NCBI RefSeq assembly: GCF_002910905.1
Contig: NZ_NEUE01000293.1
Location: 1 to 64,000, forward strand
DNA: 64,000 nucleotides
DNA from: Streptomyces sp. SM11
GTDB taxonomy: Bacteria > Actinomycetota > Actinomycetes > Streptomycetales > Streptomycetaceae
Direction: 5' to 3'
The notes beneath the pieces are model-generated. The model was not told where the DNA came from. It saw nothing but the letters and a program-made list of their open reading frames with translations, and searched no databases. A program made the position numbers and the translations under genes. This document shows positions 1-7,495 of this stretch, piece by piece. The stretch's first letter is position 1. Every line of letters starts with the position of its first letter.

Positions 1-841
1 TCAGGACGGTCGCCTGGAGGACGGGCAGGTCCTGGGCGAGGGCGGCGGCCAGTGCCGTACCGCCGAGGCCGGGGATCGCGTACAGCGTCTCGACGGCGAC
101 CGCTCCGCCGGTCAGCCCGACCACGATCAGGCCGAGCTGGGGCAGCAGGCCCGGCAGCGCCCGGCGCAGGGCGTGCCGGGCGATCCGGCGGCGCGGCATG
201 CCGCTCGCGGCGGCGGACCGAGCCCAGGGTTCGGCGAACGCGCCGGGCAGGGCGTCGTCCAGCAGCCGGCCCAGCAGGGCCCCTGCGGGGACGCCCGTGG
301 CGAGCGCGGGCAGCACGAGCTGGTCGGGCGCGCCCCAGCCGAGCACCGGGAACCACTCCAGGTGCACGGCGAACACCGTGGCCAGCACGGCGGCGAGCAG
401 GAACTCCGGCAGCGCGGCGAGTACCGCCGCGCCCGCTCCGGCGCGTACCCGGACGATCCGGCGCGCGGCCCCGCGCCGCAGGGTGGCCGCGCTCAGCGCG
501 AGGGCGAGGAGCACGGCGACGGCGAGCGAGACGCCCATCAGGGTGAGGGAGTTGCCGAGAGCGGCGGTCACATCGGGGGCGACGGGCTGCCCGGAGACCC
601 AGGACGTGCCGAGGTCGCCGCGTACGAGCCCGCCCAGCCAGTCGCCGAGGACATGGAGCGGTCCGCCGTCGAGCCCGGTCTCGGTGCGGATCGCGGCGAG
701 GGTCTCGGGCGTGGGGGCCCGGTCGGCGTAGCGGGCGTGCAGGATCGTGCGGGCCGGGTCGGTCCGGGTCAGCCAGGGCAGCAGCCCGAGCACCGCGACG
801 ACGGCGAGCAGCGTGCCGAGCCGTCCGGCGAGGTACTTCAC
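1..841 (-). CDS. ABC importer permease, DppB/NikB type (3' end outside window)
   Basis: Inner-membrane permease subunit of an Opp/Dpp/Nik-family ABC importer, which takes up peptides, nickel or metal chelates. The reading frame opens with GTG (V-K-Y-L-A-G-R-L), has a hydrophobic N-terminal segment, a GDLGTSW motif after it, several further membrane segments, and near the window edge the family sequence ETLYAIPGLGGTAL, which follows the EAA-type loop that contacts the ATPase. About 280 residues are present, so only the last part is missing. It starts four bases after the stop of the upstream substrate-binding gene, so the two are one transcriptional unit, read leftward. Substrate cannot be told from the permease. 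Because the binding-protein gene is interrupted, expression of this subunit may now be polar or pointless. Confidence 0.88.
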   Translation of the reverse strand, partial: MKYLAGRLGTLLAVVAVLGLLPWLTRTDPARTILHARYADRAPTPETLAAIRTETGLDGGPLHVLGDWLGGLVRGDLGTSWVSGQPVAPDVTAALGNSLTLMGVSLAVAVLLALALSAATLRRGAARRIVRVRAGAGAAVLAALPEFLLAAVLATVFAVHLEWFPVLGWGAPDQLVLPALATGVPAGALLGRLLDDALPGAFAEPWARSAAASGMPRRRIARHALRRALPGLLPQLGLIVVGLTGGAVAVETLYAIPGLGGTALAAALAQDLPVLQATVL

Positions 842-845
842 GTGG

Positions 846-2394
846 TCACCCGACGCGGGTGTCGGCGGTGATGAGGGTGCGCTCCATCGGGTCGAGGGAG
901 ACGCCCTGGAAGCGCGTGTCGTCGTACCCCTGCACGAAGCGTTCGTGGACGAGCGGGACGAGGGCGTCGGAGCCGAGGATCGCGGCCTCGGCGGTCATCT
1001 CGGCCTGGTGGCGGGCGTCGGTGTCGGCGAGGGCGGCGGCCCGGTCGACGGCGGCGTCCACGGGCTTCGCGCAGAGCTGGGTGATGTTGAAGCTGCCGTC
1101 GCAGGTGAAGTCGGAGACGAGGTAGGAGACCGGGTCGGCGGTGTCCAGGAGGGTGTTGCGGACCTGGATGAACGCGTCGTACTTCCCGGCCAGCGCGTCG
1201 GCCTCCAGCTGCGCGTAATCGCGGACGACCTGCTTGACGGTGAAGCCGCGCTTCTCCAGCTGCTGCTGGACGACGGTGGCGGCCTCGGGCAGCTCGGGCC
1301 GGTTGGTGTAGGTGGCGAGGACGATCTGCCGCGTCTTCGCGACCTCGGCGGGGGCGGCGGCCTTCGCGCGGCCGGTGGGGGCGGCGCGCAGGTCGGCGGC
1401 CCAGGGGACACCGGGGCCCAGCAGCCCCTGAGCGGTGTCGGCGCGGCCCTCGTAGACGCCGTCGACCAGGGCCTTGGGGTCGATGGCCTCGCGGGCGGCG
1501 GCGCGCATCGCCGGATCGGCGAAGACACCGCGCTCGGTGTTGAGGGAGAGACCGTTGGTGCGGGCGGACGGGAACTCGTGGACGAGCCCGTCGCCGAGCA
1601 GCGGGGCCTGCGAGATCGGTACGTACTCGGCGACGTCGACGTCCCTGGTCCGCAGCGCGTTGGCGCGGGCGGTGCCGTCGGCGACGAACTTCACGTCCAC
1701 GCCGGGGGCCTTCGCCCTGGAGCCTCAGTAGGTGTCGTTGCGCTCCAGGGTGGCACTGACCGCGCCGTTGACCTCGGCGAGGGTGAAGGGGCCGGTGGCG
1801 TGCCCGGCGGGGTTCACCTTGGAGCCTTCCTCGTACGCGGCGGCGGACAGGATGCCGAGGGAGGGGTTGGCGAGCCGCTGGGGCAGCAGCGGGTCGGCGT
1901 CCTTCGTCGTGATCCGTACGGTGTCCGCGCCCTCGGCCGTCGCGGCGAGGGTGGTGTCGGAGAGCACCCGGGGCTTGGGGGACGCCTTCTGCTCGGCGGC
2001 CAGCGAGCGGACCACGGCGGCGGCGTCGAACTTCGTCCCGTCCTGGAAGACGGTGTCCTCGCGGACCGTGAACTCCCAGGCGCGGTCGCCGTCGCGCTTC
2101 CAGGAGGCGGCGAGCGCGGGCTTGGCCTCTCCGTCGCGGTCGAGCTGGGTGAGCCCTTCGACGACGGCGAGCCGGCTCAGGATGACGGCGTCGTCGCCGT
2201 ACGGGGACATGGCCAGGGCCGACGGGAAGGCCATGGCCACCCTCAGCCGCTGGTCCCCGTCGGCTCCGCCGGAGTTTCCGGTTCCTCCGGCGGAGGTGCA
2301 GGCGGTGGCGGCGGGCACGAGGAGTGCGGCGGCGGCAAGGGGCGGCACGGCGGAGGTGGGGGTGGGGACGGGAGGCGGGCACGGCGACCACCAT
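846..2394 (-). pseudogene. ABC transporter substrate-binding lipoprotein, interrupted (frameshift and in-frame TGA)
   Basis: Extracellular solute-binding protein of the Opp/Nik family (SBP_bac_5). The body contains the expected landmarks: GLTQLDRDGEAKPALAASW, FTVREDTVFQDGTKFDA, and a second half with LSLNTERGVFADPAMRAA. The two halves lie in the same frame but are separated by TGA at 1725-1727, where N-D-T-Y is followed by stop then G-S-R; family members have Trp here (TGG), so this is a likely G-to-A nonsense change. A second lesion sits in the signal peptide: ATG at 2392-2394 opens MVVAVPASRPHPHLRRA, but the lipobox part (LLVPAATAC) is in another frame; removing one C from the C-run at 2339-2342 joins them. 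Two independent lesions favour a true pseudogene, though sequencing error cannot be excluded. Confidence 0.8.
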
Positions 2395-2397
2395 ATA

Positions 2398-2412
2398 TGA
2401 AAATGATTGTCA
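2398..2412. promoter_or_regulatory. Zur/Fur-family operator overlapping the transporter start
   Basis: The 15-base sequence TGAAAATGATTGTCA is a 7-1-7 inverted repeat with a single mismatch, the form bound by Fur-family repressors, and it resembles actinobacterial Zur boxes. It ends three bases before the ATG of the substrate-binding gene, covering the place of a -10 element, so the transcript would be leaderless or nearly so and tightly blocked by a bound repressor. It also stands out as AT-rich in GC-rich surroundings. This suggests zinc (or another metal) repression of an Opp/Nik-type importer. Confidence 0.65.
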
Positions 2413-2413
2413 T

Positions 2414-3055
2414 CTAACCGGCAGGGGTGGTGGTCGTGCCGGAACCCGGGACACCGCCGGCCACCGGGGCGACCCCGGGCATCGGCAGCTCGAAGTGGAC
2501 GATCCCCTGCCCGCCGCCGGGCAGCGTCCGCTCGTCGCACACCTCGTGGGCCAGCGAACGCCAGAAGGGCTCCGCGCCCGGGACGGCGGGGTCGGTGTGC
2601 AGGTACAGCGCCTCGTAACCCCCGGCCCGGGCGGCGAACTCCCCCAGCTCGCGCACCAGCTGCCGGGCCAACCCGTGCCTGCGGTGCTCGGGGCGCACAT
2701 AGATCCGGCAGAGCTGGGCGGTGGTCCCGGAGGGGAAGCGGTCGGCGACCCACTGCGGATTGGGCGGCGCCTGTGGCCCCCGGTCGCGCACCGCGCCGGT
2801 GGCGACGATCTCGCCGCGGTGCTCGACGACGAGCAGGGTGCAGCGTTCCGGGCGCAGGTAGGCGGCCTCGGGGTCGATGATGTCGGCGTGCCAGCGGGGT
2901 ACGTAGCCGGACTTCAGGTCGCGGTAGACGGTGTCGAGCATCACGGCCCGGGCCCCGCCGAGGTCACCGGCGGTGGCGGTGCGCAGGACGTATCCGGCAC
3001 CCTCGTGGCCCCCGTCGGTGTCGGCCCGGGTCCGGCCGGCCACCGTTCCCGTCAT
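2414..3055 (-). CDS. GNAT family N-acetyltransferase
   Basis: Predicted acyl-CoA-dependent N-acetyltransferase of about 213 residues. The GNAT fold is visible as YVLRTATAGDLGGARAVMLDTVYRDL at the N-terminus, a central strand LLVVEHRGEIVATGAVRD, and the acetyl-CoA loop RIYVRPEHRRHGLARQLV (R/Q-x-x-G-x-G/A type). ATG at 3053-3055 is chosen; a GTG seven codons upstream is also possible. The C-terminus ends two bases short of the metal-repressor-like operator of the downstream importer gene, so the two genes share direction but the importer has its own control. Substrate unknown. Confidence 0.8.
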   Translation of the reverse strand: MTGTVAGRTRADTDGGHEGAGYVLRTATAGDLGGARAVMLDTVYRDLKSGYVPRWHADIIDPEAAYLRPERCTLLVVEHRGEIVATGAVRDRGPQAPPNPQWVADRFPSGTTAQLCRIYVRPEHRRHGLARQLVRELGEFAARAGGYEALYLHTDPAVPGAEPFWRSLAHEVCDERTLPGGGQGIVHFELPMPGVAPVAGGVPGSGTTTTPAG

Positions 3056-3099
3056 CACCGTGGTCGCGCTGGTCACCCGAACCCCTCCCGCCTCGTACT

Positions 3100-3140
3100 G
3101 CACATCACTTGCGACTGCAGCGTACGTGCAAGTGATGTGC
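3100..3140. repeat. 13-bp inverted repeat between ispF and the GNAT gene
   Basis: GCACATCACTTGC at 3100-3112 is repeated exactly in inverse orientation at 3128-3140, with a 15-base centre. It lies in the 116-base gap between the end of ispF and the GNAT start. There is no T-run on either side, so it could be an operator for the GNAT gene or a factor-independent terminator hairpin for the carD-ispD-ispF transcript. Confidence 0.7.
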
Positions 3141-3171
3141 GGCAGGCGTGGTCCCGGGCGGCCTCTACGCG

Positions 3172-3690
3172 TCAGCCGGTCCGGTAGACCAGGGCGGTCG
3201 CGATGCCGGCGATGCCCTCGCCGCGGCCGGTGAAGCCGAGCCCGTCGGAGGTGGCGGCGGAGAGCGAGACCGGGGCGCCCACGGCGGCGGACAGCACCTG
3301 CTGGGCCTCCTCGCGCCGCTTGCCGATCTTCGGGCGGAGGCCGACGACCTGGACGGCGACGTTCCCGATCTCGAAGCCCCCGGCGCGGACGATCCGGGCG
3401 GCTTCGGTGAGCAGGGTGATGCCCGCGGCCCCGGACCACTCGGGGCGGCCGGTGCCGAAGTGCTGCCCGAGGTCGCCGAGGCCGGCGGCGGAGAAGAGCG
3501 CGTTGCAGGCGGCGTGCGCGACGACGTCGGCGTCCGAGTGACCGGCGAGACCGGGGCCCTCACCCTCCCACTTCAGGCCCGCGCACCACAGCTCGCGGCC
3601 CTCCTCGAAGGCGTGGATGTCGGTGCCGATCCCGACGAGCGGAATGACGGGTGCGGCGGGGGCTCCCGCCGCGCGCTGCTCAGAAACCAT
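3172..3690 (-). CDS. ispF: 2-C-methyl-D-erythritol 2,4-cyclodiphosphate synthase
   Basis: Fifth enzyme of the methylerythritol phosphate route to isoprenoids; it closes CDP-ME 2-phosphate to the cyclic diphosphate with release of CMP, acting as a cytosolic trimer with a metal ion. Family hallmarks are clear: VGIGTDIHAF near residue 20 (metal Asp and His), the GHSDADVVAHAACNAL block, DLGQHFGTG, and the C-terminal SDGLGFTGRGEGIAGIATALV. Length of 172 residues is slightly more than the usual 155-160 because of a short N-terminal extension. It overlaps the end of ispD by 11 bases, implying translational coupling in a carD-ispD-ispF operon. Confidence 0.96.
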   Translation of the reverse strand: MVSEQRAAGAPAAPVIPLVGIGTDIHAFEEGRELWCAGLKWEGEGPGLAGHSDADVVAHAACNALFSAAGLGDLGQHFGTGRPEWSGAAGITLLTEAARIVRAGGFEIGNVAVQVVGLRPKIGKRREEAQQVLSAAVGAPVSLSAATSDGLGFTGRGEGIAGIATALVYRTG

Positions 3691-4447
3691 CGTTGGCCCT
3701 CCTGCGGGCGAGTACCGCTTCGGCCAGAACGAGGTCGAGCGGCCGGGTCACCTTGAACGCCTCCTCGTGGCCGGGGACGACCACCACCGGCCGCCCGAGG
3801 CGTTCCACCATGCCCGCGTCGTCCGTGGCACCCTCGCCGTCGACCGCGACCTCGGTGTGTGCCCGCACCAGCGTGTCCCGGTCGAAGCCCTGCGGCGTCT
3901 GCACCGCGCGCAGCCTGGCCCGTACGGGGGTGGCGAGCACCGGCTCCGGCTCCCCGGGCGTCCCGGCGGGCTCGACCTCCTTGACGGTGTCCGCGAGGGG
4001 CAGCGCGGGAACGACGGCGGGCGCTCCGTCCCGTACGGCGGCAGCGACCGCGTCGACCGTGTCGACCGGCACCAGGGGGCGGGCGGCGTCGTGGACCAGG
4101 ACGACGGAGACGTCCTCGGGCAGCGCGTCGATACCCAGGCGCACGGACTCCTGGCGGGTCTCACCGCCCGGCACCACCAGATAGTCGGTGCGCTCCGGCA
4201 GCGCGTGCTCGTCCAGGAGGTGCTTCACCTCGGGCGCGCCGTCCGGCGGGGCGACGACCACCACGAGGGAGACGGCGCGGGACGCGGCCATGGCGCGAAC
4301 GGCGTGGATCAGCATGGGCGTCCCGCCGAGCACCCGGAGGGCCTTGGGCGCGCCCGGCCCGAGCCGCACGCCCCGCCCGGCGGCGGGAATCACCGCGGCG
4401 GTACGGGGAGGGCGCGGCCGGTCGGTCAGGGGTGGCGTCGATGACAT
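3680..4447 (-). CDS. ispD: 2-C-methyl-D-erythritol 4-phosphate cytidylyltransferase
   Basis: Transfers CMP from CTP to methylerythritol 4-phosphate, the third step of the MEP pathway. The nucleotide-binding signature AVIPAAGRGVRLGPGAPKALRVLGG is near the N-terminus, followed by the family motif VLVHDAARPLV and later RAVQTPQGFDRDTL and DDAGMVERLG. Start ATG (M-S-S-T-P-P-L) is preferred to longer upstream frames, which run through low-complexity repeats. Length is 255 residues. The gene lies between carD and ispF in the order usual for actinobacteria and overlaps the latter. Confidence 0.95.
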   Translation of the reverse strand: MSSTPPLTDRPRPPRTAAVIPAAGRGVRLGPGAPKALRVLGGTPMLIHAVRAMAASRAVSLVVVVAPPDGAPEVKHLLDEHALPERTDYLVVPGGETRQESVRLGIDALPEDVSVVLVHDAARPLVPVDTVDAVAAAVRDGAPAVVPALPLADTVKEVEPAGTPGEPEPVLATPVRARLRAVQTPQGFDRDTLVRAHTEVAVDGEGATDDAGMVERLGRPVVVVPGHEEAFKVTRPLDLVLAEAVLARRRANDGF

Positions 4448-4867
4448 CGGTTGCACTCCGAGGGTCCGAGGGTCCGAGGGTCCGAGGGGGAAGATCCGAG
4501 GGGGAAGGTCCGAAGGTTCGGCAGGTTTGTTCGCCCGACCCACATGGGTAGGGGCCCAGCGAGCCGGGCGTGACGCCCTGACTCGCACCGGGCCCCTTCC
4601 GTGACACCCGGTCGAGCACAGGCCGCACCGGGCGCTCACGCAGCACCGGGGCCGCCGCTCACCGACGGTCACCGGATACGCGGGTCGCACCGCGGGCACG
4701 AGGGATGACCGGCAGTCGGGCACCGGATGCGGACGCGGGTCCGAGCAGATGGATCCGGGACGCAGGTGGATCCGGGTCCGAACATGCCGCAGCGCCCGAC
4801 GACACAGCGAGAAAACGGCTGGTCAGCGGGCACCGCGGCATATTCATACGACCGGTGTGATCCGGTT
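4448..4867. repeat. carD-ispD intergenic stretch with GGTCCGAG direct repeats
   Basis: This 420-base gap separates carD from ispD. Next to the ispD start it holds three tandem copies of the 8-mer GGGTCCGA (about 4461-4485) followed by degenerate versions. I see no credible coding frame and no clear promoter or terminator; whether ispD is co-transcribed with carD through this region cannot be decided from sequence. Confidence 0.45.
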
Positions 4868-5350
4868 TCAGGACGCGAGGACCTCGTCGAGCAGAGCCTC
4901 GGCCTTGTCCTCGTTCGTGTTCTCCGCGAGGGCGAGCTCGCTCACCAGGATCTGGCGGGCCTTGGCGAGCATGCGCTTCTCTCCGGCGGAGAGACCGCGC
5001 TCGCGCTCCCGACGCCACAGGTCACGCACTACTTCGGCGACCTTGATGACATCGCCGGAGGCGAGCTTTTCGAGATTTGCCTTGTACCGCCGCGACCAGT
5101 TCGTCGGCTCTTCGGCATACGGTGCGCGCAGCACCTCGAAGACCCGGTCCAGCCCGTCCTGCCCGACCACGTCGCGCACGCCCACGAACTCCGCATTGTC
5201 CGCCGGCACACGAACCGTCAAGTCGCCCTGGGCGACCTTGAGCACCAAGTAGGTCTTGTCCACGCCTTTGATCTGGCGAGTTTCGATAGCCTCGATCAGC
5301 GCGGCCCCGTGATGGGGATAGACCACGGTGTCGCCAACCTTGAACGTCAT
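4868..5350 (-). CDS. carD: CarD family transcriptional regulator
   Basis: RNA-polymerase-binding factor that stabilises open complexes at rRNA and housekeeping promoters and is essential in mycobacteria. The 160-residue protein has the N-terminal RNAP-interaction domain starting MTFKVGDTVVYPHHGAA and running to about residue 55, then the helical DNA-binding domain with the conserved NWSRRYKANLEKL, DLWRRERERGLSAGEKRML and VSELALAE segments, including the Trp that inserts at the upstream fork junction. An AGGGG ribosome-binding site precedes the ATG. It heads the carD-ispD-ispF block. Upstream, TACTCT at about 5380 on this strand could be a -10 element, but no good -35 is evident. Confidence 0.95.
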   Translation of the reverse strand: MTFKVGDTVVYPHHGAALIEAIETRQIKGVDKTYLVLKVAQGDLTVRVPADNAEFVGVRDVVGQDGLDRVFEVLRAPYAEEPTNWSRRYKANLEKLASGDVIKVAEVVRDLWRRERERGLSAGEKRMLAKARQILVSELALAENTNEDKAEALLDEVLAS

Positions 5351-6009
5351 GTGACAGGTACCCCTTCCGTGGCTATCCAGAGTAACACGAGAACGGCATC
5401 TCCTGAATGGCGTTTTCGCAGGTCAGGGCATATCTCGGGGCTTGACAACAGCGACACGTACGTGCTGCGGAAGGCTTCCGGAAGACGGTATTCGCAGGTC
5501 GGAGCCACTGTGCACCCGGAGCGAAACATCCACGTCACACCGTCCGGAAGCCCTACAGAAGAGGGCGAAAGTCCCGTTTTGTCGGTTTGCTGATGGCGAT
5601 CATTCCGCACTTCGTTCGATGACCGCTCACCCGTACGGGCGTAACTGCCGGGCCGCAATGAAATTGATCAAGCCAGGCGCCTCCCGGCACCTTTCCGCCG
5701 CGAAGCGGGGAATGGAGAAGAAGCCACGACACGGGCGGAAGAATTGATCACGCGGATTATGTGAACGGCACATGGCGTACCGGCCGGTAGAACACCTTGC
5801 GAGAACAGCCCGCGGACCGTTCGGCGGGCTTGCCGCAGGAGGGCGGGCCGGACCCCGATCGACGAGAAACCGCCTAGAGGCGGGTCGGGTGCGGGCCAGG
5901 CGCGGCGGCTCGGTAGCCTGAGGCCGCTGACACACCCTTGGGGCGGCTTCACACCACCGCCCGACGTCCGAAGCCCGCAGATCCGATCGTTCAAGGAGTT
6001 GCCGCCGCC
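5351..6009. other. Divergent intergenic region, carD / lipoprotein
   Basis: A 659-base region between two divergently read genes. It must hold both promoters and is somewhat AT-richer than its surroundings. An AAGGAG ribosome-binding site lies just before the GTG of the rightward lipoprotein gene. The small frames that cross this region have poor codon bias and no recognisable family, so I annotate no gene here. Confidence 0.5.
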
Positions 6010-6705
6010 GTGAGCCGCAGCCTTCGACACGGCGCCCTCGCCGCCACCGCCACCGTGCTCTCGATCGTCTCCCTGTCCGCCTGTGCGGCGGGCAACAACG
6101 CCGAGACGCTCAAGGTCAGGCCGGACAACCCGGCCACCGCGGTGGGCGACATCAAGATCCAGAACGTGAACGTGCTCACGCAGCCCGAGGGCGGTGCGGA
6201 CGCCTCCGCCGTCGTCGCCGCGACGCTGTTCAACGGCGGCACCGAGCGCGAGGTGCTAGAGGCGGTCACGCTGCCCGGCAGCGACGTCGAGGTGAAGCTC
6301 CAGGCCGCCGAGGGCAAGGGTCCCATCGTGGTCCCGGCCGGCGGCCAGGTCATCATCGGCGGCAAGGGCAACGCCGCCGCCGTGATCGAGAACAGCGGCG
6401 AGGCCGCGCGCAACGGCGACGTCCAGCAGGTCGTCTTCAAGCTCAGCCGGACCGGTGACGTCGGCCTCGGCGCCAGCGTCTTCCCGGCCGAGGGCTTCTT
6501 CAAGGACTTCGGCCCCAGCCCGAAGGCGGAGGCGCCCGCGCCGAAGCCGTCCGACGACACGTCCGGCAACGAGGAGACCCCCGGCGCGACCGAGGGCGAG
6601 ACGTCCGGTACGCCGGCGAACGGCGTCGGCACCGAGGGCGCCCAGGGCGAGACGGGCACGCAGGGCGACGCGGGCGACGCCGCCTCGGTGCCCGCGGCCA
6701 ACTGA
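6010..6705 (+). CDS. Secreted lipoprotein, DUF461-like
   Basis: Exported lipoprotein of 231 residues, function unknown. The N-terminus VSRSLRHGALAATATVLSIVSLSACAAG has a basic n-region, hydrophobic core and lipobox LSAC, so the mature protein begins at Cys about residue 23. The central domain (about 35-160) is beta-rich with VGDIKIQNVNVLTQPEGG and resembles small copper-chaperone-like/DUF461 domains found beside phoP in Streptomyces; the C-terminal 60 residues are a disordered Pro/Thr/Gly/Glu tail. GTG was taken as start because AAGGAG lies 10 bases upstream. It converges on phoP and shares a strong bidirectional terminator with it. Confidence 0.8.
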   Translation: MSRSLRHGALAATATVLSIVSLSACAAGNNAETLKVRPDNPATAVGDIKIQNVNVLTQPEGGADASAVVAATLFNGGTEREVLEAVTLPGSDVEVKLQAAEGKGPIVVPAGGQVIIGGKGNAAAVIENSGEAARNGDVQQVVFKLSRTGDVGLGASVFPAEGFFKDFGPSPKAEAPAPKPSDDTSGNEETPGATEGETSGTPANGVGTEGAQGETGTQGDAGDAASVPAAN

Positions 6706-6757
6706 CGCGGCGGCCCCCGGCCCCGTAACGCGGGCGCACACCGCACGCAGCACGCAC

Positions 6758-6797
6758 GCCGAAGGGGCGCTTCCCGGCCGGGAAGCGCCCCTTCGGC
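6758..6797. terminator. Bidirectional terminator between lipoprotein gene and phoP
   Basis: A perfect 40-base palindrome whose arms are GCCGAAGGGGCGCTTCCCGG and its complement. It lies between two convergent genes, 53 bases after one stop and 18 bases before the other, and would form a very stable GC hairpin in either transcript. No long T-tract follows, as is common in Streptomyces. Confidence 0.85.
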
Positions 6798-6814
6798 ACA
6801 TGCGGACCCGCGGT

Positions 6815-7495
6815 TTACGGCTCGAACTTGTACCCCAGGCCCCGCACGGTGACGAGGTAGCGCGGCGCGCCGGGGTCGGGCTCGATCTTGGCGCGCAGGC
6901 GCTTCACGTGGACGTCGAGCGTCTTGGTGTCGCCGACGTAGTCCGCGCCCCAGACCCGGTCGATGAGCTGCATCCGGGTCAGCACGCGGCCCGCGTTGCG
7001 CAGGAGCATCTCCAGCAGGTCGAACTCCTTGAGCGGGAGGTCGACCTTGCCGCCGGAGACGGTGACCACGTGGCGGTCCACGTCCATCCGGACCGGGCCC
7101 GCCTCCAGGGCGGCCGGGGTGACCTCCTCCGGCTCCCCGCGGCGGCGCAGGACGGCCCGGATGCGGGCGACGAGCTCCCGGGAGGAGAAGGGCTTGGTGA
7201 CGTAGTCGTCGGCTCCTATCTCCAGCCCGACGACCTTGTCGATCTCGCTGTCCTTGGCGGTGACCATGATCACCGGAACGTTGGAGCGACTGCGGAGCTG
7301 GCGGCACACCTCGGTGCCGGGCAGACCGGGCAGCATCAGGTCGAGCAGGACCAGGTCGGCGCCGTTGCGCTCGAACTCGTCCAGCCCGTCGGGGCCGGTC
7401 GCCGCGATGGCGACCTCGAAACCTTCCTTGCGCAGCATGTAGGACAGGGCGTCGCTGAAGGATTCCTCATCCTCGACGACAAGCACTCGGGTCAC
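6815..7495 (-). CDS. phoP: Response regulator PhoP
   Basis: OmpR/PhoB-class response regulator controlling the phosphate-starvation regulon. The receiver domain has the acidic pocket VVEDEES, phospho-acceptor Asp in LVLLDLMLPG (about residue 50), Thr in MVTAKD and Lys in YVTKPFSS. The winged-helix output domain (about 130-223) has LPLKEFDLLEMLLRNAGRVLTR and the recognition-helix/wing segment TLDVHVKRLRAKI...VTVRGLGYKF. The start is GTG, overlapping the TGA of phoR as GTGA, so phoR-phoP are translationally coupled. It should bind the direct repeats located upstream of phoR and phoU. Confidence 0.96.
   Translation of the reverse strand: MTRVLVVEDEESFSDALSYMLRKEGFEVAIAATGPDGLDEFERNGADLVLLDLMLPGLPGTEVCRQLRSRSNVPVIMVTAKDSEIDKVVGLEIGADDYVTKPFSSRELVARIRAVLRRRGEPEEVTPAALEAGPVRMDVDRHVVTVSGGKVDLPLKEFDLLEMLLRNAGRVLTRMQLIDRVWGADYVGDTKTLDVHVKRLRAKIEPDPGAPRYLVTVRGLGYKFEP

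Noticed and set aside
747..2417. Long open frame on the plus strand over the transporter genes
   Set aside because: It is Gly/Val-rich in the manner of a GC-rich antisense frame and lies opposite a recognised substrate-binding protein.
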